Shown in pieces: positions 8,206 through 15,140 of a stretch of 22,495 nt of DNA. Source of the stretch: Candidatus Symbiothrix sp. GTDB lineage: Bacteria; Bacteroidota; Bacteroidia; Bacteroidales; Azobacteroidaceae. Each line of letters begins with the position of its first letter. Within the stretch, counting starts at the first letter, position 1. Both the position numbers and the translations under genes were made by a program. The DNA lies in assembly GCA_031284765.1 (NCBI GenBank), contig JAITXK010000155.1, forward strand, positions 1 through 22,495, read 5' to 3'. Under the pieces are notes generated by a model. That model was not told the DNA's origin. It worked only from the letters and a program-made list of their open reading frames with translations, and did no database searches.

Positions 8206-8493
8206 ATGACAAAAGCAGATATTGTTAATGCAATTGCAAAAAGCACCGGTATTGACCGGGCAAGCGTTTTAGCCTCCGTTGAAGGCTTCATGGAAGAAGT
8301 AATGAATGCCATGAATAGTGGTGAAAATGTGTATCTCCGTGGATTTGGTTCTTTCGTAGTAAAGAAAAGAGCGGCAAAAGCAGCCCGCCACATCAAGAAT
8401 GAAACCACCATTTTAATTCCGGAACGGTATGTTCCAACATTCAAACCGTCTCAATATTTCGTTGAAAACTTGAGGAACAGTTTAAAAAAGTAA
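8206..8493 (+). CDS. hup: HU/IHF-family DNA-bending protein
   Basis: Encodes 95 residues, the size of an HU subunit. HU dimers bend and compact chromosomal DNA. The N-terminal helices (MTKADIVNAIAKSTG) and the core RGFGSFVVKKR (45-55) are typical. The beta-arm is divergent: where most HU proteins have GRNP with the DNA-intercalating proline near residue 63, this one reads ARHIKNET with Ile63. The C-terminal part (IPERYVPTFKPS) keeps the usual VPxFKP pattern. Such divergent arms occur in Bacteroidota, so it should still bind DNA but may kink it less. The small basic gene begins 28 bases downstream, suggesting one operon. Confidence 0.93.
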   Translation: MTKADIVNAIAKSTGIDRASVLASVEGFMEEVMNAMNSGENVYLRGFGSFVVKKRAAKAARHIKNETTILIPERYVPTFKPSQYFVENLRNSLKK

Positions 8494-8521
8494 ATTTATT
8501 TAACAACAAAATTCAATAGCG

Positions 8522-8614
8522 ATGCCAAGCGGAAAAAAAAGGAAAAGACATAAAATGTCAACGCATAAGCGCAAAAAAAGACTCCGAAAGAACAGACATA
8601 AAAAGAAAAAATGA
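8522..8614 (+). CDS. 30-residue Lys/Arg-rich AURKAIP1/COX24 (mS38)-like protein
   Basis: A tiny open frame starts at ATG 8522, 28 bases after the HU stop, and ends at TGA 8614. It encodes 30 residues beginning MPSGKKRKRHKM and continuing THKRKKRLRKNRHKKKK, so about two thirds are Lys or Arg. This composition and the KMxxHKRKKR core resemble the C-terminal part of the mitochondrial small-subunit ribosomal protein mS38 (AURKAIP1/COX24) and the very short bacterial protein bS22 of mycobacteria. Similar mini-proteins are found in Bacteroidota between HU and RNase G genes (from memory). It is probably a ribosome-associated peptide bound to rRNA; that is inference. Very short, but position, start spacing and composition make a chance frame unlikely. 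Confidence 0.8.
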   Translation: MPSGKKRKRHKMSTHKRKKRLRKNRHKKKK

Positions 8615-8635
8615 TTGTTATGTTAACGGGAAATT

Positions 8636-8670
8636 AAAGGTTAAACGTGTTTTTTGCACATTTAACCTTT
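8636..8670 (+). ncRNA. Hairpin in the rng leader (first of two)
   Basis: AAAGGTTAAA (8636-8645) pairs perfectly with TTTAACCTTT (8661-8670). Inside, after one C/A mismatch, GTGT (8647-8650) pairs with GCAC (8656-8659), leaving a T5 loop. No T tract follows, so it is not a typical terminator. It lies 22 bases after the small basic gene and 43 bases before the rng start. It may be an RNA-processing site, attenuator or control element for RNase G. Confidence 0.5.
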
Positions 8671-8695
8671 GATGTTTAAGTCTTAATTAATCATC
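8671..8695 (+). ncRNA. Second, weaker hairpin in the rng leader
   Basis: GATG (8671-8674) and TTAA (8676-8679) can pair with TTAA (8687-8690) and CATC (8692-8695), with one T/T mismatch and a 7-base loop. It directly abuts the first hairpin, so most of the rng leader can fold. Being AT-rich, it is weak on its own. Confidence 0.3.
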
Positions 8696-8712
8696 TAAAA
8701 TTAAACAACATT

Positions 8713-10281
8713 GTGACAAGCGAATTAGTAATTGACGTTCAACCGAAAGAAATTTCAATCGCCATACTCGAAGACAAAAAACTGGTAGAATATCAGAAAG
8801 AGGCGAGAAATATTTCTTTTGCGGTAGGAGATGTCTATCTCGGTAAAATCAAAAAATTGATGCCGGGTCTAAACGCTGCATTCGTAGATGTTGGGTACAA
8901 AAAAGATGCATTTCTTCACTATCAGGATTTGGGTCCGGGTATCAATACCTTGCAGAAATTTTTAGATACGGCTTCCAACAAGAAAAAGATATTGCCCATC
9001 GGGCGAATGGAACGGCTAACCGGCTCATCGAAAGAAGGCAGTATTACCGATGTTTTGAAGCAAGGGAACAATATTCTGGTGCAAATCGCCAAAGAACCTA
9101 TCTCCACCAAAGGGCCTCGATTGACGGCGGAACTTTCTTTTGCCGGACGATTTTTAGTTGCACTTCCTTTCGGCGATAAAGTCAATGTTTCCTCCAAACT
9201 GAAAACCAACGAGGAACGGATGCGGTTGAAACAATTGATTCAGAGCATCAAACCCAAAAATTTCGGGGTGATCGTACGGACTTCTGCCGAAGGAAAACGG
9301 GTAGCGGAATTAGATACGGAATTAAAAACATTAGTCAGACGATGGGAAGACAATGTCCCCAAAGTACTGAAAACAAGCGCTCCCGCACTCATTTATGAAG
9401 AAACGGGCCGGGTTGTAGCTTTGTTGCGGGACATTTTCAACGAATCGTTCGAACACATTTATGTAAATGACGAAAAGGCATACAACGAAATTCACGATTA
9501 TTTAAGCCTTATCGACCCCGACAAGGCCACTATCGTAGAATCCTACAAAGGCGAAGTGCCTATCTTCGACCATTTTGCAATTACCAAACAACTCAAATCC
9601 GGGTTCGGGAAAACCGTTACCGTTAAAAACGGTTCGTATCTTATTATTGAGCATACCGAGGCGATGCATGTGATTGATGTCAACAGTGGTAACCGCTCCA
9701 GAGCAAGTTCCGATCAGGAGAATACCGCCGCCGAAGTAAATCTGGCTGCCGCCGAAGAAATTGCACGGCAATTGAGGCTTCGGGATATGGGCGGTATCAT
9801 TGCGATTGATTTCATTGACATGCGCGAACTTGACCATCGTCAGCATTTATACGATGCCATGCGTAAATATATGGCCAATGACCGTGCCAAACACAACATC
9901 CTTCCGGTGAACAAGTTCGGAGTGATGCTGATTACCCGCCAGCGTGTCCGTCCTGTATTGGATTTTACGACCGATGAAACCTGTCCCGTTTGTTTTGGGA
10001 AAGGCTCCATCCGTCCATCCATTTTCTTTATGGATGTATTGGAGGAAAAGATCAGCGAGGTAGTTCAAAATTTCAAAGTGAAGAAATTCAAATTGTACGT
10101 GCATCCATACATTGCAGCGTTTATCAAACAGGGAGTGTTCTCCCAAGGAATGAAATGGAAATTAAAATATTCAATGGGTATGCGGATTATTCCCGACCAA
10201 AGTTTAGGCCTGCTCGAATATAAATTCATCGACTGGGACAAAACCGAATTGAATACGGATGACGAAAGTTTGAAAGCGTGA
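8713..10281 (+). CDS. rng: Ribonuclease G (RNase E/G family)
   Basis: Encodes 522 residues, matching RNase G and lacking the long C-terminal scaffold of RNase E. This endonuclease cuts single-stranded AU-rich RNA near 5'-monophosphate ends and matures 16S rRNA and mRNAs. An S1 domain (about 36-130) begins GDVYLGKIKKLMPGLNAAF. The catalytic Mg-binding aspartates are Asp322 in IDVNSGN and Asp366 in IAIDFIDM. The zinc-link CPVC (Cys424, Cys427) needed for dimer assembly is present. The start is GTG at 8713; no in-frame ATG lies close upstream. The leader contains two adjacent hairpins, possibly for self-control as known for E. coli rne. The stop lies inside a terminator shared with mnmD. Confidence 0.95.
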   Translation: MTSELVIDVQPKEISIAILEDKKLVEYQKEARNISFAVGDVYLGKIKKLMPGLNAAFVDVGYKKDAFLHYQDLGPGINTLQKFLDTASNKKKILPIGRMERLTGSSKEGSITDVLKQGNNILVQIAKEPISTKGPRLTAELSFAGRFLVALPFGDKVNVSSKLKTNEERMRLKQLIQSIKPKNFGVIVRTSAEGKRVAELDTELKTLVRRWEDNVPKVLKTSAPALIYEETGRVVALLRDIFNESFEHIYVNDEKAYNEIHDYLSLIDPDKATIVESYKGEVPIFDHFAITKQLKSGFGKTVTVKNGSYLIIEHTEAMHVIDVNSGNRSRASSDQENTAAEVNLAAAEEIARQLRLRDMGGIIAIDFIDMRELDHRQHLYDAMRKYMANDRAKHNILPVNKFGVMLITRQRVRPVLDFTTDETCPVCFGKGSIRPSIFFMDVLEEKISEVVQNFKVKKFKLYVHPYIAAFIKQGVFSQGMKWKLKYSMGMRIIPDQSLGLLEYKFIDWDKTELNTDDESLKA

Positions 10282-10308
10282 GGCCTCTGTCTCACGCTTT
10301 TATTTTTC
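10273..10308. terminator. Shared terminator between rng and mnmD
   Basis: AAAGCGTGAG (10273-10282) and CTCACGCTTT (10291-10300) form a perfect 10-bp stem with an 8-base loop, followed on the plus strand by TATTTTT. The rng stop TGA (10279-10281) lies in the left arm, and the mnmD stop begins at the edge of the right arm. It is a good intrinsic terminator for rng. For mnmD the T tract is weaker, so use in that direction is less certain. Confidence 0.75.
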
Positions 10309-10977
10309 TCTCCGCGCCCGAAGCATTTCCCGTTTGCCCGGCGGTCCGGGAATGCGCTCCGTAACAAATCCTGCCTGCTGCATCATCCGGCGAATGGCTC
10401 CTTTGGCACAATAAGTGGTGAGAATGCCTTGCGGATTCATCGCCTTAAAAATGGCATCTGCTAACGGTTGCAACCAAACTTCGGATTGTTTATCGGGGGC
10501 AAAGGCGTCGTAATAGACTACATCGTATGGATCGGGATATGTGTAAGTATTGAAATCGGTTTGTATTTTCTGCAAGCGAAAAGACGGCGTTATCGAAACA
10601 AGGCTTTCCCACTCAGCGGTATGAATTTGGCTGAATAGGGTTGGATGGATGTCGGAATAGTTTAACTGTCCGGCAATATCCAGCGGAACGGGATATTTTT
10701 CCAATGCGGTATAAATGACCTGAATGTTGCGTTTTTCGGCTTCCAAAGCCGTCAGTAAAGCATTCAGCCCTGTGCCAAAGCCCATTTCCAGGACGTGGAT
10801 ATACGGTTTCAGGCATTGATTCAATCCCGACTCAATATAGACATGGTGGGATTCCTGCGTTGCACCGTGAATGGAGTGGTAATGTTCATCCATTTCAGGC
10901 AAAAACAAGGTATGAGAGCCGTCGGCGGTAATCTCAAGACGGATGGAACGCGGATGAAACGGATTAGGCGGATTCAC
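10300..10977 (-). CDS. mnmD: tRNA (mnm5s2U34)-methyltransferase MnmD
   Basis: Encodes 225 residues, matching a stand-alone MnmD (the methyltransferase half of MnmC, former DUF752). It transfers methyl from S-adenosylmethionine to 5-aminomethyl-2-thiouridine at the wobble position of tRNAs for Lys, Glu and Gln. The SAM-binding motif VLEMGFGTGLNALL spans about 62-75, and the active-site region YYDAFAPDKQSEVW about 155-168. No FAD oxidase domain is fused, so the cell would not need the MnmC2 step. The start is GTG at 10977, five bases past the thioesterase stop; no in-frame ATG is available between that stop and this GTG. It is the last gene of the cysS operon. Confidence 0.9.
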   Translation of the reverse strand: MNPPNPFHPRSIRLEITADGSHTLFLPEMDEHYHSIHGATQESHHVYIESGLNQCLKPYIHVLEMGFGTGLNALLTALEAEKRNIQVIYTALEKYPVPLDIAGQLNYSDIHPTLFSQIHTAEWESLVSITPSFRLQKIQTDFNTYTYPDPYDVVYYDAFAPDKQSEVWLQPLADAIFKAMNPQGILTTYCAKGAIRRMMQQAGFVTERIPGPPGKREMLRARREK

Positions 10978-10982
10978 GCTGA

Positions 10983-11384
10983 TCAGGATTCAAAGGATAA
11001 GGGGATGTCTTTCCTATACGCGGTAGCGGTGAACAATGCGATTAACTCATTGGCTTCGTTAGTAATGCGGACTTCAACGGTGGCCAAGACTTTGTGTAAA
11101 TCCAAGACTTTGGCTTCGGCGAATAAGGTGCCGTTTGTTACGCTTTTGAAATAGCGAATGCTGGTTTCGACCGACACGGTCATTTTGCCGCAGGCATTTA
11201 TGGCGGCGGCGAAAGTCAAGTCGGCCAAAGTAAAGATGGCGCCGCCTTGTACGGCATTGCCGGCATTGAGGTGCAGGTCTTTGATGGGCATGGCGGCTTT
11301 GGCGCTACCGGGTGCGGCTTCCAGTAATTCTACGCCGGACAGGGCGGCGTAGCGGTCGTTTTTGAAAAATTCTTGGATTGTCAT
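10983..11384 (-). CDS. PaaI-type hotdog thioesterase
   Basis: Encodes 133 residues with the hotdog-fold pattern. The central helix motif NAGNAVQGGAIFTLADL (40-56) holds QGG (46-48) and the catalytic Asp55. PaaI-type enzymes cleave acyl- or aryl-CoA thioesters in the cytoplasm, often to free CoA from dead-end products. The usual HGG histidine is replaced by Gln46, as in several Bacteroidota homologues. A link to the paaK gene at the left end is tempting but they are about 10 kb apart and on opposite strands, so no functional tie is claimed. It starts 4 bases after the DUF2283 gene stop and runs 5 bases from mnmD. Substrate is unknown. Confidence 0.85.
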   Translation of the reverse strand: MTIQEFFKNDRYAALSGVELLEAAPGSAKAAMPIKDLHLNAGNAVQGGAIFTLADLTFAAAINACGKMTVSVETSIRYFKSVTNGTLFAEAKVLDLHKVLATVEVRITNEANELIALFTATAYRKDIPLSFES

Positions 11385-11388
11385 TGAT

Positions 11389-11583
11389 TTATGCTACTTC
11401 GTATTCTACTTTGGTTGGGTTTCCCAATTGCTTGGAGGCTTCCAATATTTCTATTCCAACCACACCGCCTGAAACGGAGTAATCTAAAATGATTCCTTGC
11501 TTTTCTTCGTCGCTCTCAAAAATCGGTTCATCATTGAATGAAATGTAAAGGACATCTTGCTCTTTATCGTATTTTAGCTTCAT
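11389..11583 (-). CDS. DUF2283 small protein, putative antitoxin
   Basis: Encodes 64 residues. The pattern KLKYDKEQDVLYISF, then GIILDYSVSGGVVGIEILEAS, is characteristic of DUF2283. The family is often encoded next to DUF4258 or RelE-like proteins and is suspected to serve as the antitoxin partner. Its ATG (11583) lies inside the end of the DUF4258 gene, with a 20-base overlap, so the two are translated together. Unlike most antitoxins it has no visible DNA-binding helix, so self-repression would need another protein. The thioesterase gene follows after 4 bases. Role is inferred from pairing only. Confidence 0.8.
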   Translation of the reverse strand: MKLKYDKEQDVLYISFNDEPIFESDEEKQGIILDYSVSGGVVGIEILEASKQLGNPTKVEYEVA

Positions 11584-11833
11584 AATATTTATATATTTTT
11601 GTTGTTTTATACACCGTGATTACCATATTGGGTTGTTTATTTATATTAACAAAAACTCTCAACAAGAATAACTGTTCATTTTCTTTGAAGATGGATTGGT
11701 AAACGCGAATATCTTCATTTGTCTCATCGTTTACGATTTCATCAGGACTTTCCAGAACATCAAGAAGTTGCTTCTTGTCTATGCCTCGCCTTAGCATTTG
11801 CTCCTCAGCATGTTGTGACAAAACGAAATTCAT
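11564..11833 (-). CDS. DUF4258 protein, putative BrnT/RelE-like toxin
   Basis: Encodes 89 residues from ATG 11833. The opening LSQHAEEQMLRRGI and the ending MVITVYKTTKIYKYYEAK are typical of DUF4258, a small family related to RelE/BrnT-fold RNases. The ATG overlaps the cysS stop in an ATGA arrangement, pointing to translational coupling; an alternative ATG at 11848 would add five residues and a longer overlap. The DNA here is plainly more AT-rich than the cysS and thioesterase genes on either side, which suggests insertion into an older cysS operon. Placed beside DUF2283 it looks like a toxin-antitoxin pair, but toxicity is unproven. Confidence 0.78.
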   Translation of the reverse strand: MNFVLSQHAEEQMLRRGIDKKQLLDVLESPDEIVNDETNEDIRVYQSIFKENEQLFLLRVFVNINKQPNMVITVYKTTKIYKYYEAKIR

Positions 11834-13317
11834 TGATTTAATTTCCATTCAAAACCTTCTTTAGTATCCTTGATTTCAAACCCTAAAGCCGTCAATTCAT
11901 TGCGAATCTTGTCTGAAGTAGCCCAATCTTTATTCTGTTTAGCCTGCATACGCAGTTGCAGCAGCATATCGACCGCTTTGGCAAAAGATTCGTAGGATGC
12001 GTTTCCGGATTTCAACTCGTTTGTAATTCCCAATAAATCGAAGAGGAAGAGTTGGAAAAAGTCTTTCAACTGCTGAATATCTTCCGCCGATACTTGCATT
12101 TGTCCCGCTAAAGCGGAATTGATGGTGCGAGCCGCCTCAAAAAGATAGGAGATGACAATGGGCGTATTCAAATCATCGTTCATCGCATCCAAACTTTTCG
12201 CAAGTAAATCGGCCACAAGACCCTCCTTTAGTCCTTCGCCCAAAAGTGAGGGCTGGAGTTTATCTATCGCCTCAAATGCTTCCAACAGACGGGCAAGTCC
12301 TTTTTCCGAAGCTTGTAAGGCCTCGTTACTGAAATCGACCGTACTGCGATAATGCGCCTGCAAGATGAAGAACCGAATCGTCATCGGTGCGTAGGATTGC
12401 GTGAGCAGTTCATGTGTGCCTTCAAAAAATTGTGCCAGATTGATGAAATTGCCCAAAGACTTACCCATTTTCTGTCCGTTGACCGTAATCATGTTGTTGT
12501 GCATCCAATAGCGCACACCCTCGTGACCGGTAGAAGCCATGCTTTGCGCAATTTCACATTCGTGATGCGGGAAGATCAAATCCATGCCGCCGCCGTGAAT
12601 ATCGAATACCTCACCCAGATATTTCTTGCTCATGGCTGTACATTCCAAATGCCAGCCGGGGAAACCGTCGCTCCACGGGCTTGGCCAACGCATGATATGT
12701 TCGGGAGAGGCCTTTTTCCACAAAGCAAAATCTATTGACTTCCGTTTTTCTTCCTGACCGTCCAACTCACGGGTCGTATTGAGCATATCTTCGATGTTAC
12801 GGCCGGATAAGACTCCATAATGATATTGTTTATCGTATTTTTCCACATCAAAATAGACCGAACCTTCGCTTTCGTAGGCAAAACCTTGTTCCAAAATGTC
12901 TTTCACCAATTGAATTTGTTCGATAATATGACCGCTGGCGTGAGGCTCAATACTGGGAGGCAACACATTCAAAGCCTCCATTGCCTTATGATAGCGATTG
13001 AGGTAATATTGCACTACTTCCATCGGTTCCAAATCATCCAATCGTGCTTTTTTGGCAATTTTGTCTTCTCCGGAATCGGCATCATTGACCAAATGTCCGA
13101 CATCGGTAATATTGCGCACGTAACGCACCTTATAGCCACAATGCGTGAGATAACGGAATAGAATATCAAAGGTGATTGCCGGACGGGCATGTCCCAAATG
13201 CGGATCACCGTAAACCGTTGGACCGCATACATATAAACCCACTCTATCAGGGATAATCGATTCAAATAATTCTTTTTTCCGCGTAAGCGTGTTATAAATA
13301 AACAACTGATTTTTCAT
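11830..13317 (-). CDS. cysS: Cysteinyl-tRNA synthetase
   Basis: Encodes 494 residues, a class I aminoacyl-tRNA synthetase that charges tRNA-Cys. HLGH (40-43) is the HIGH motif and KMGKS (283-287) the KMSKS loop. The zinc site that selects cysteine is seen as Cys31, Cys226, His251 and Glu255. The anticodon-recognition domain and the ending KDTKEGFEWKLN are typical. I chose ATG 13317 (MKNQLFIYNT), the conserved start; the frame stays open to 13413 but that extension overlaps the proposed promoter. It is the first gene of a five-gene minus-strand run. Confidence 0.96.
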   Translation of the reverse strand: MKNQLFIYNTLTRKKELFESIIPDRVGLYVCGPTVYGDPHLGHARPAITFDILFRYLTHCGYKVRYVRNITDVGHLVNDADSGEDKIAKKARLDDLEPMEVVQYYLNRYHKAMEALNVLPPSIEPHASGHIIEQIQLVKDILEQGFAYESEGSVYFDVEKYDKQYHYGVLSGRNIEDMLNTTRELDGQEEKRKSIDFALWKKASPEHIMRWPSPWSDGFPGWHLECTAMSKKYLGEVFDIHGGGMDLIFPHHECEIAQSMASTGHEGVRYWMHNNMITVNGQKMGKSLGNFINLAQFFEGTHELLTQSYAPMTIRFFILQAHYRSTVDFSNEALQASEKGLARLLEAFEAIDKLQPSLLGEGLKEGLVADLLAKSLDAMNDDLNTPIVISYLFEAARTINSALAGQMQVSAEDIQQLKDFFQLFLFDLLGITNELKSGNASYESFAKAVDMLLQLRMQAKQNKDWATSDKIRNELTALGFEIKDTKEGFEWKLNQ

Positions 13318-13348
13318 AAAATAACGGTTCGTTTTTGAATGAACGATA

Positions 13349-13356
13349 CAAAAATA
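13349..13356 (-). promoter_or_regulatory. Candidate cysS operon -7 box
   Basis: Minus-strand TATTTTTG (13356-13349) is an exact TAnnTTTG match. It would give a leader of about 25 bases before ATG 13317. No clear -33 TTTG is visible. It fits the shorter CysS start. Confidence 0.42.
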
Positions 13357-13441
13357 ATGAATTTTTCTTACATGCACTACTTTGGGCTGAATATTATTTT
13401 TCCAACACTCCAATTAAAGAGGAAATTTTAAAACGACTGGA

Positions 13442-13473
13442 TTTGTTTATGTCAATTATTGTGTCTATCTTCG
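13442..13473 (+). promoter_or_regulatory. Candidate promoter for the ATPase-nuclease gene
   Basis: TTTG (13442-13445), a 20-base spacer and TATCTTCG (13466-13473, one mismatch to TAnnTTTG) fit the Bacteroidota pattern. The leader before ATG 13491 would be about a dozen bases. It is divergent from cysS within a 173-base gap. Confidence 0.45.
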
Positions 13474-13490
13474 TAAAAAAATTTTGACCG

Positions 13491-15053
13491 ATGGCACGAT
13501 ATTTTAATGTAGCAGGACCCTGCAACGAAGCTGATCATTATATGATAGAGGCTTCCTCACGGTTGGTGGGAATAAACGATCTTATTGACCAAAAACAGTA
13601 TTTTGTGATTCATGCTCCGCGACAAAGCGGTAAAACCACTTTACTGCTCGACTTGATCAACCACATCAATCGCGAAGGCAAGTATTATGCGCTGTATTGT
13701 TCGTTGGAGGTAGTACAAGGCGTTACTGATCCCGGAAAAGGCATTCGCACTGTGGTAGAAGGAATAGCGTCTGCTTTACAGTTTTTTTCAACGATTCCGA
13801 ATCACAAGCAGTTTGCAAAAGGCGCCGATTTGAATGACACTTTTGTTCTTCTCAATGAACTTTCTTCTTTTTGTACTTCGTTGGATAAACCTTTGGTCAT
13901 CTTTTTTGACGAAGCCGACTGCATGAGCGAGGGAACACTGATTTCATTTCTGCGGCAGTTGCGTAACGGTTACAACACCCGTACTCTGCGTCCGTTTGTT
14001 CATTCGATAGCCTTGGTTGGCATGCGCAACATCCGCGATTTCAAGGCGAAAATCCGTCCCGACAGCGAAACCTTGGGTAGTGCAAGTCCTTTTAATATTA
14101 TTACTAAAGCGTTGACATTTAGCAATTTCACAAAAGAAGAAATAGTGACATTGTACGGGCAGCATACTTCTGAGACCGGACAGGTGTTTGAACCGGATGC
14201 AATAGAATTGGTGTACCGGCAAACGCAGGGACAACCGTGGTTGGTTAACGCCATAGCCCGCGAGGTGGTTAAAAAAATGCTTCAATCCGACTATACCAAG
14301 CCGGTAACCGCCGAATTGGTAGATAAAGCCATCCAAACCATCATTTTGCGGCGTGACACACACATTGACAGCCTGCTGGAACGACTGAAAGAGGAGCGGG
14401 TACGGCGAGTGATGGAGCCGGTGATCATCGGCAAATTGGTAGATATCGACAAAATGTCGGACGATTACAGTTATACCAAAGACCTTGGGTTAATACGGGA
14501 TGCGCCCGGCTTGGTGGAACCTGCCAATCCGATTTATGCCGAAGTGATTATCCGTACATTAAGCGCCAATTTTCAGAATGTTTTGAGCGAAAGCCAATAT
14601 CCCTACCGGATGCCCCGCTATCTGAAAGCCGGTCGCATAGACATGAATTTCCTGTTCCAGGAGTTCCAGGCGTTCTGGCGCGAAAACAGCGAAATATGGG
14701 TGAAGCGCTACGCATACGAAGAAGCGGCGCCTCACCTGATTCTGCAGGCGTTCCTGCAGCGGGTAGTCAACGGTGGCGGACAGATAACCCGCGAGTTTGC
14801 CGCCGGACGCAATCGTTTAGATTTGTGTGTGGAGTATGAAGGGCAAAAATACCCCATCGAACTGAAACTTCGGTACAGTTCCAAAACCGAAGAACAAAGC
14901 TATTCCCAAATCATCGGCTACATGGACACCTTGGGCGTACAAGAGGGCTGGCTGATTCTGTTTGACCGCCGTCCCGATATCGATTGGGATACCAAAATTT
15001 ATCTTAAAACGGAAAGGTTCGAAGATAAAACGCTTACCATTGCAGGTTGTTAA
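13491..15053 (+). CDS. P-loop ATPase fused to a PD-(D/E)XK-like nuclease domain
   Basis: Encodes 520 residues. An N-terminal STAND/AAA-like ATPase (about 1-290) shows Walker A APRQSGKTT (42-50), Walker B LVIFFDEAD (135-143) and a probable sensor VGMRN (176-180). A middle region resembling a winged helix (about 290-360) follows. The C-terminal part (about 400-520) contains RLDL with Asp444 and IELKL with Glu457 and Lys459, the D...ExK signature of PD-(D/E)XK enzymes. The family is widespread and patchy in Bacteroidota, Cyanobacteria and Chloroflexi, is usually called only ATP-binding protein, and has no established function; defence or DNA processing are guesses. It stands alone between divergent cysS and sprA. 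Domain call good, function unknown. Confidence 0.78.
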   Translation: MARYFNVAGPCNEADHYMIEASSRLVGINDLIDQKQYFVIHAPRQSGKTTLLLDLINHINREGKYYALYCSLEVVQGVTDPGKGIRTVVEGIASALQFFSTIPNHKQFAKGADLNDTFVLLNELSSFCTSLDKPLVIFFDEADCMSEGTLISFLRQLRNGYNTRTLRPFVHSIALVGMRNIRDFKAKIRPDSETLGSASPFNIITKALTFSNFTKEEIVTLYGQHTSETGQVFEPDAIELVYRQTQGQPWLVNAIAREVVKKMLQSDYTKPVTAELVDKAIQTIILRRDTHIDSLLERLKEERVRRVMEPVIIGKLVDIDKMSDDYSYTKDLGLIRDAPGLVEPANPIYAEVIIRTLSANFQNVLSESQYPYRMPRYLKAGRIDMNFLFQEFQAFWRENSEIWVKRYAYEEAAPHLILQAFLQRVVNGGGQITREFAAGRNRLDLCVEYEGQKYPIELKLRYSSKTEEQSYSQIIGYMDTLGVQEGWLILFDRRPDIDWDTKIYLKTERFEDKTLTIAGC

Positions 15054-15140
15054 AGGTTCTCCGTCTCCACAATTTTATTGCCCTGCATATATACGCTTTC
15101 CGCTTTTTCTGCGTTATTATCTACGCATGTTTGTATCTTC

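Noticed and set aside
10983..11384. A functional link between the hotdog thioesterase and paaK as one phenylacetate pathway.
   Set aside because: They are about 10 kb apart on opposite strands in different operons, and no other paa genes are present in the window.
13318..13413. A 32-residue N-terminal extension of CysS.
   Set aside because: The conserved protein begins at MKNQLFIYNT, and the extension covers a good -7 promoter box.
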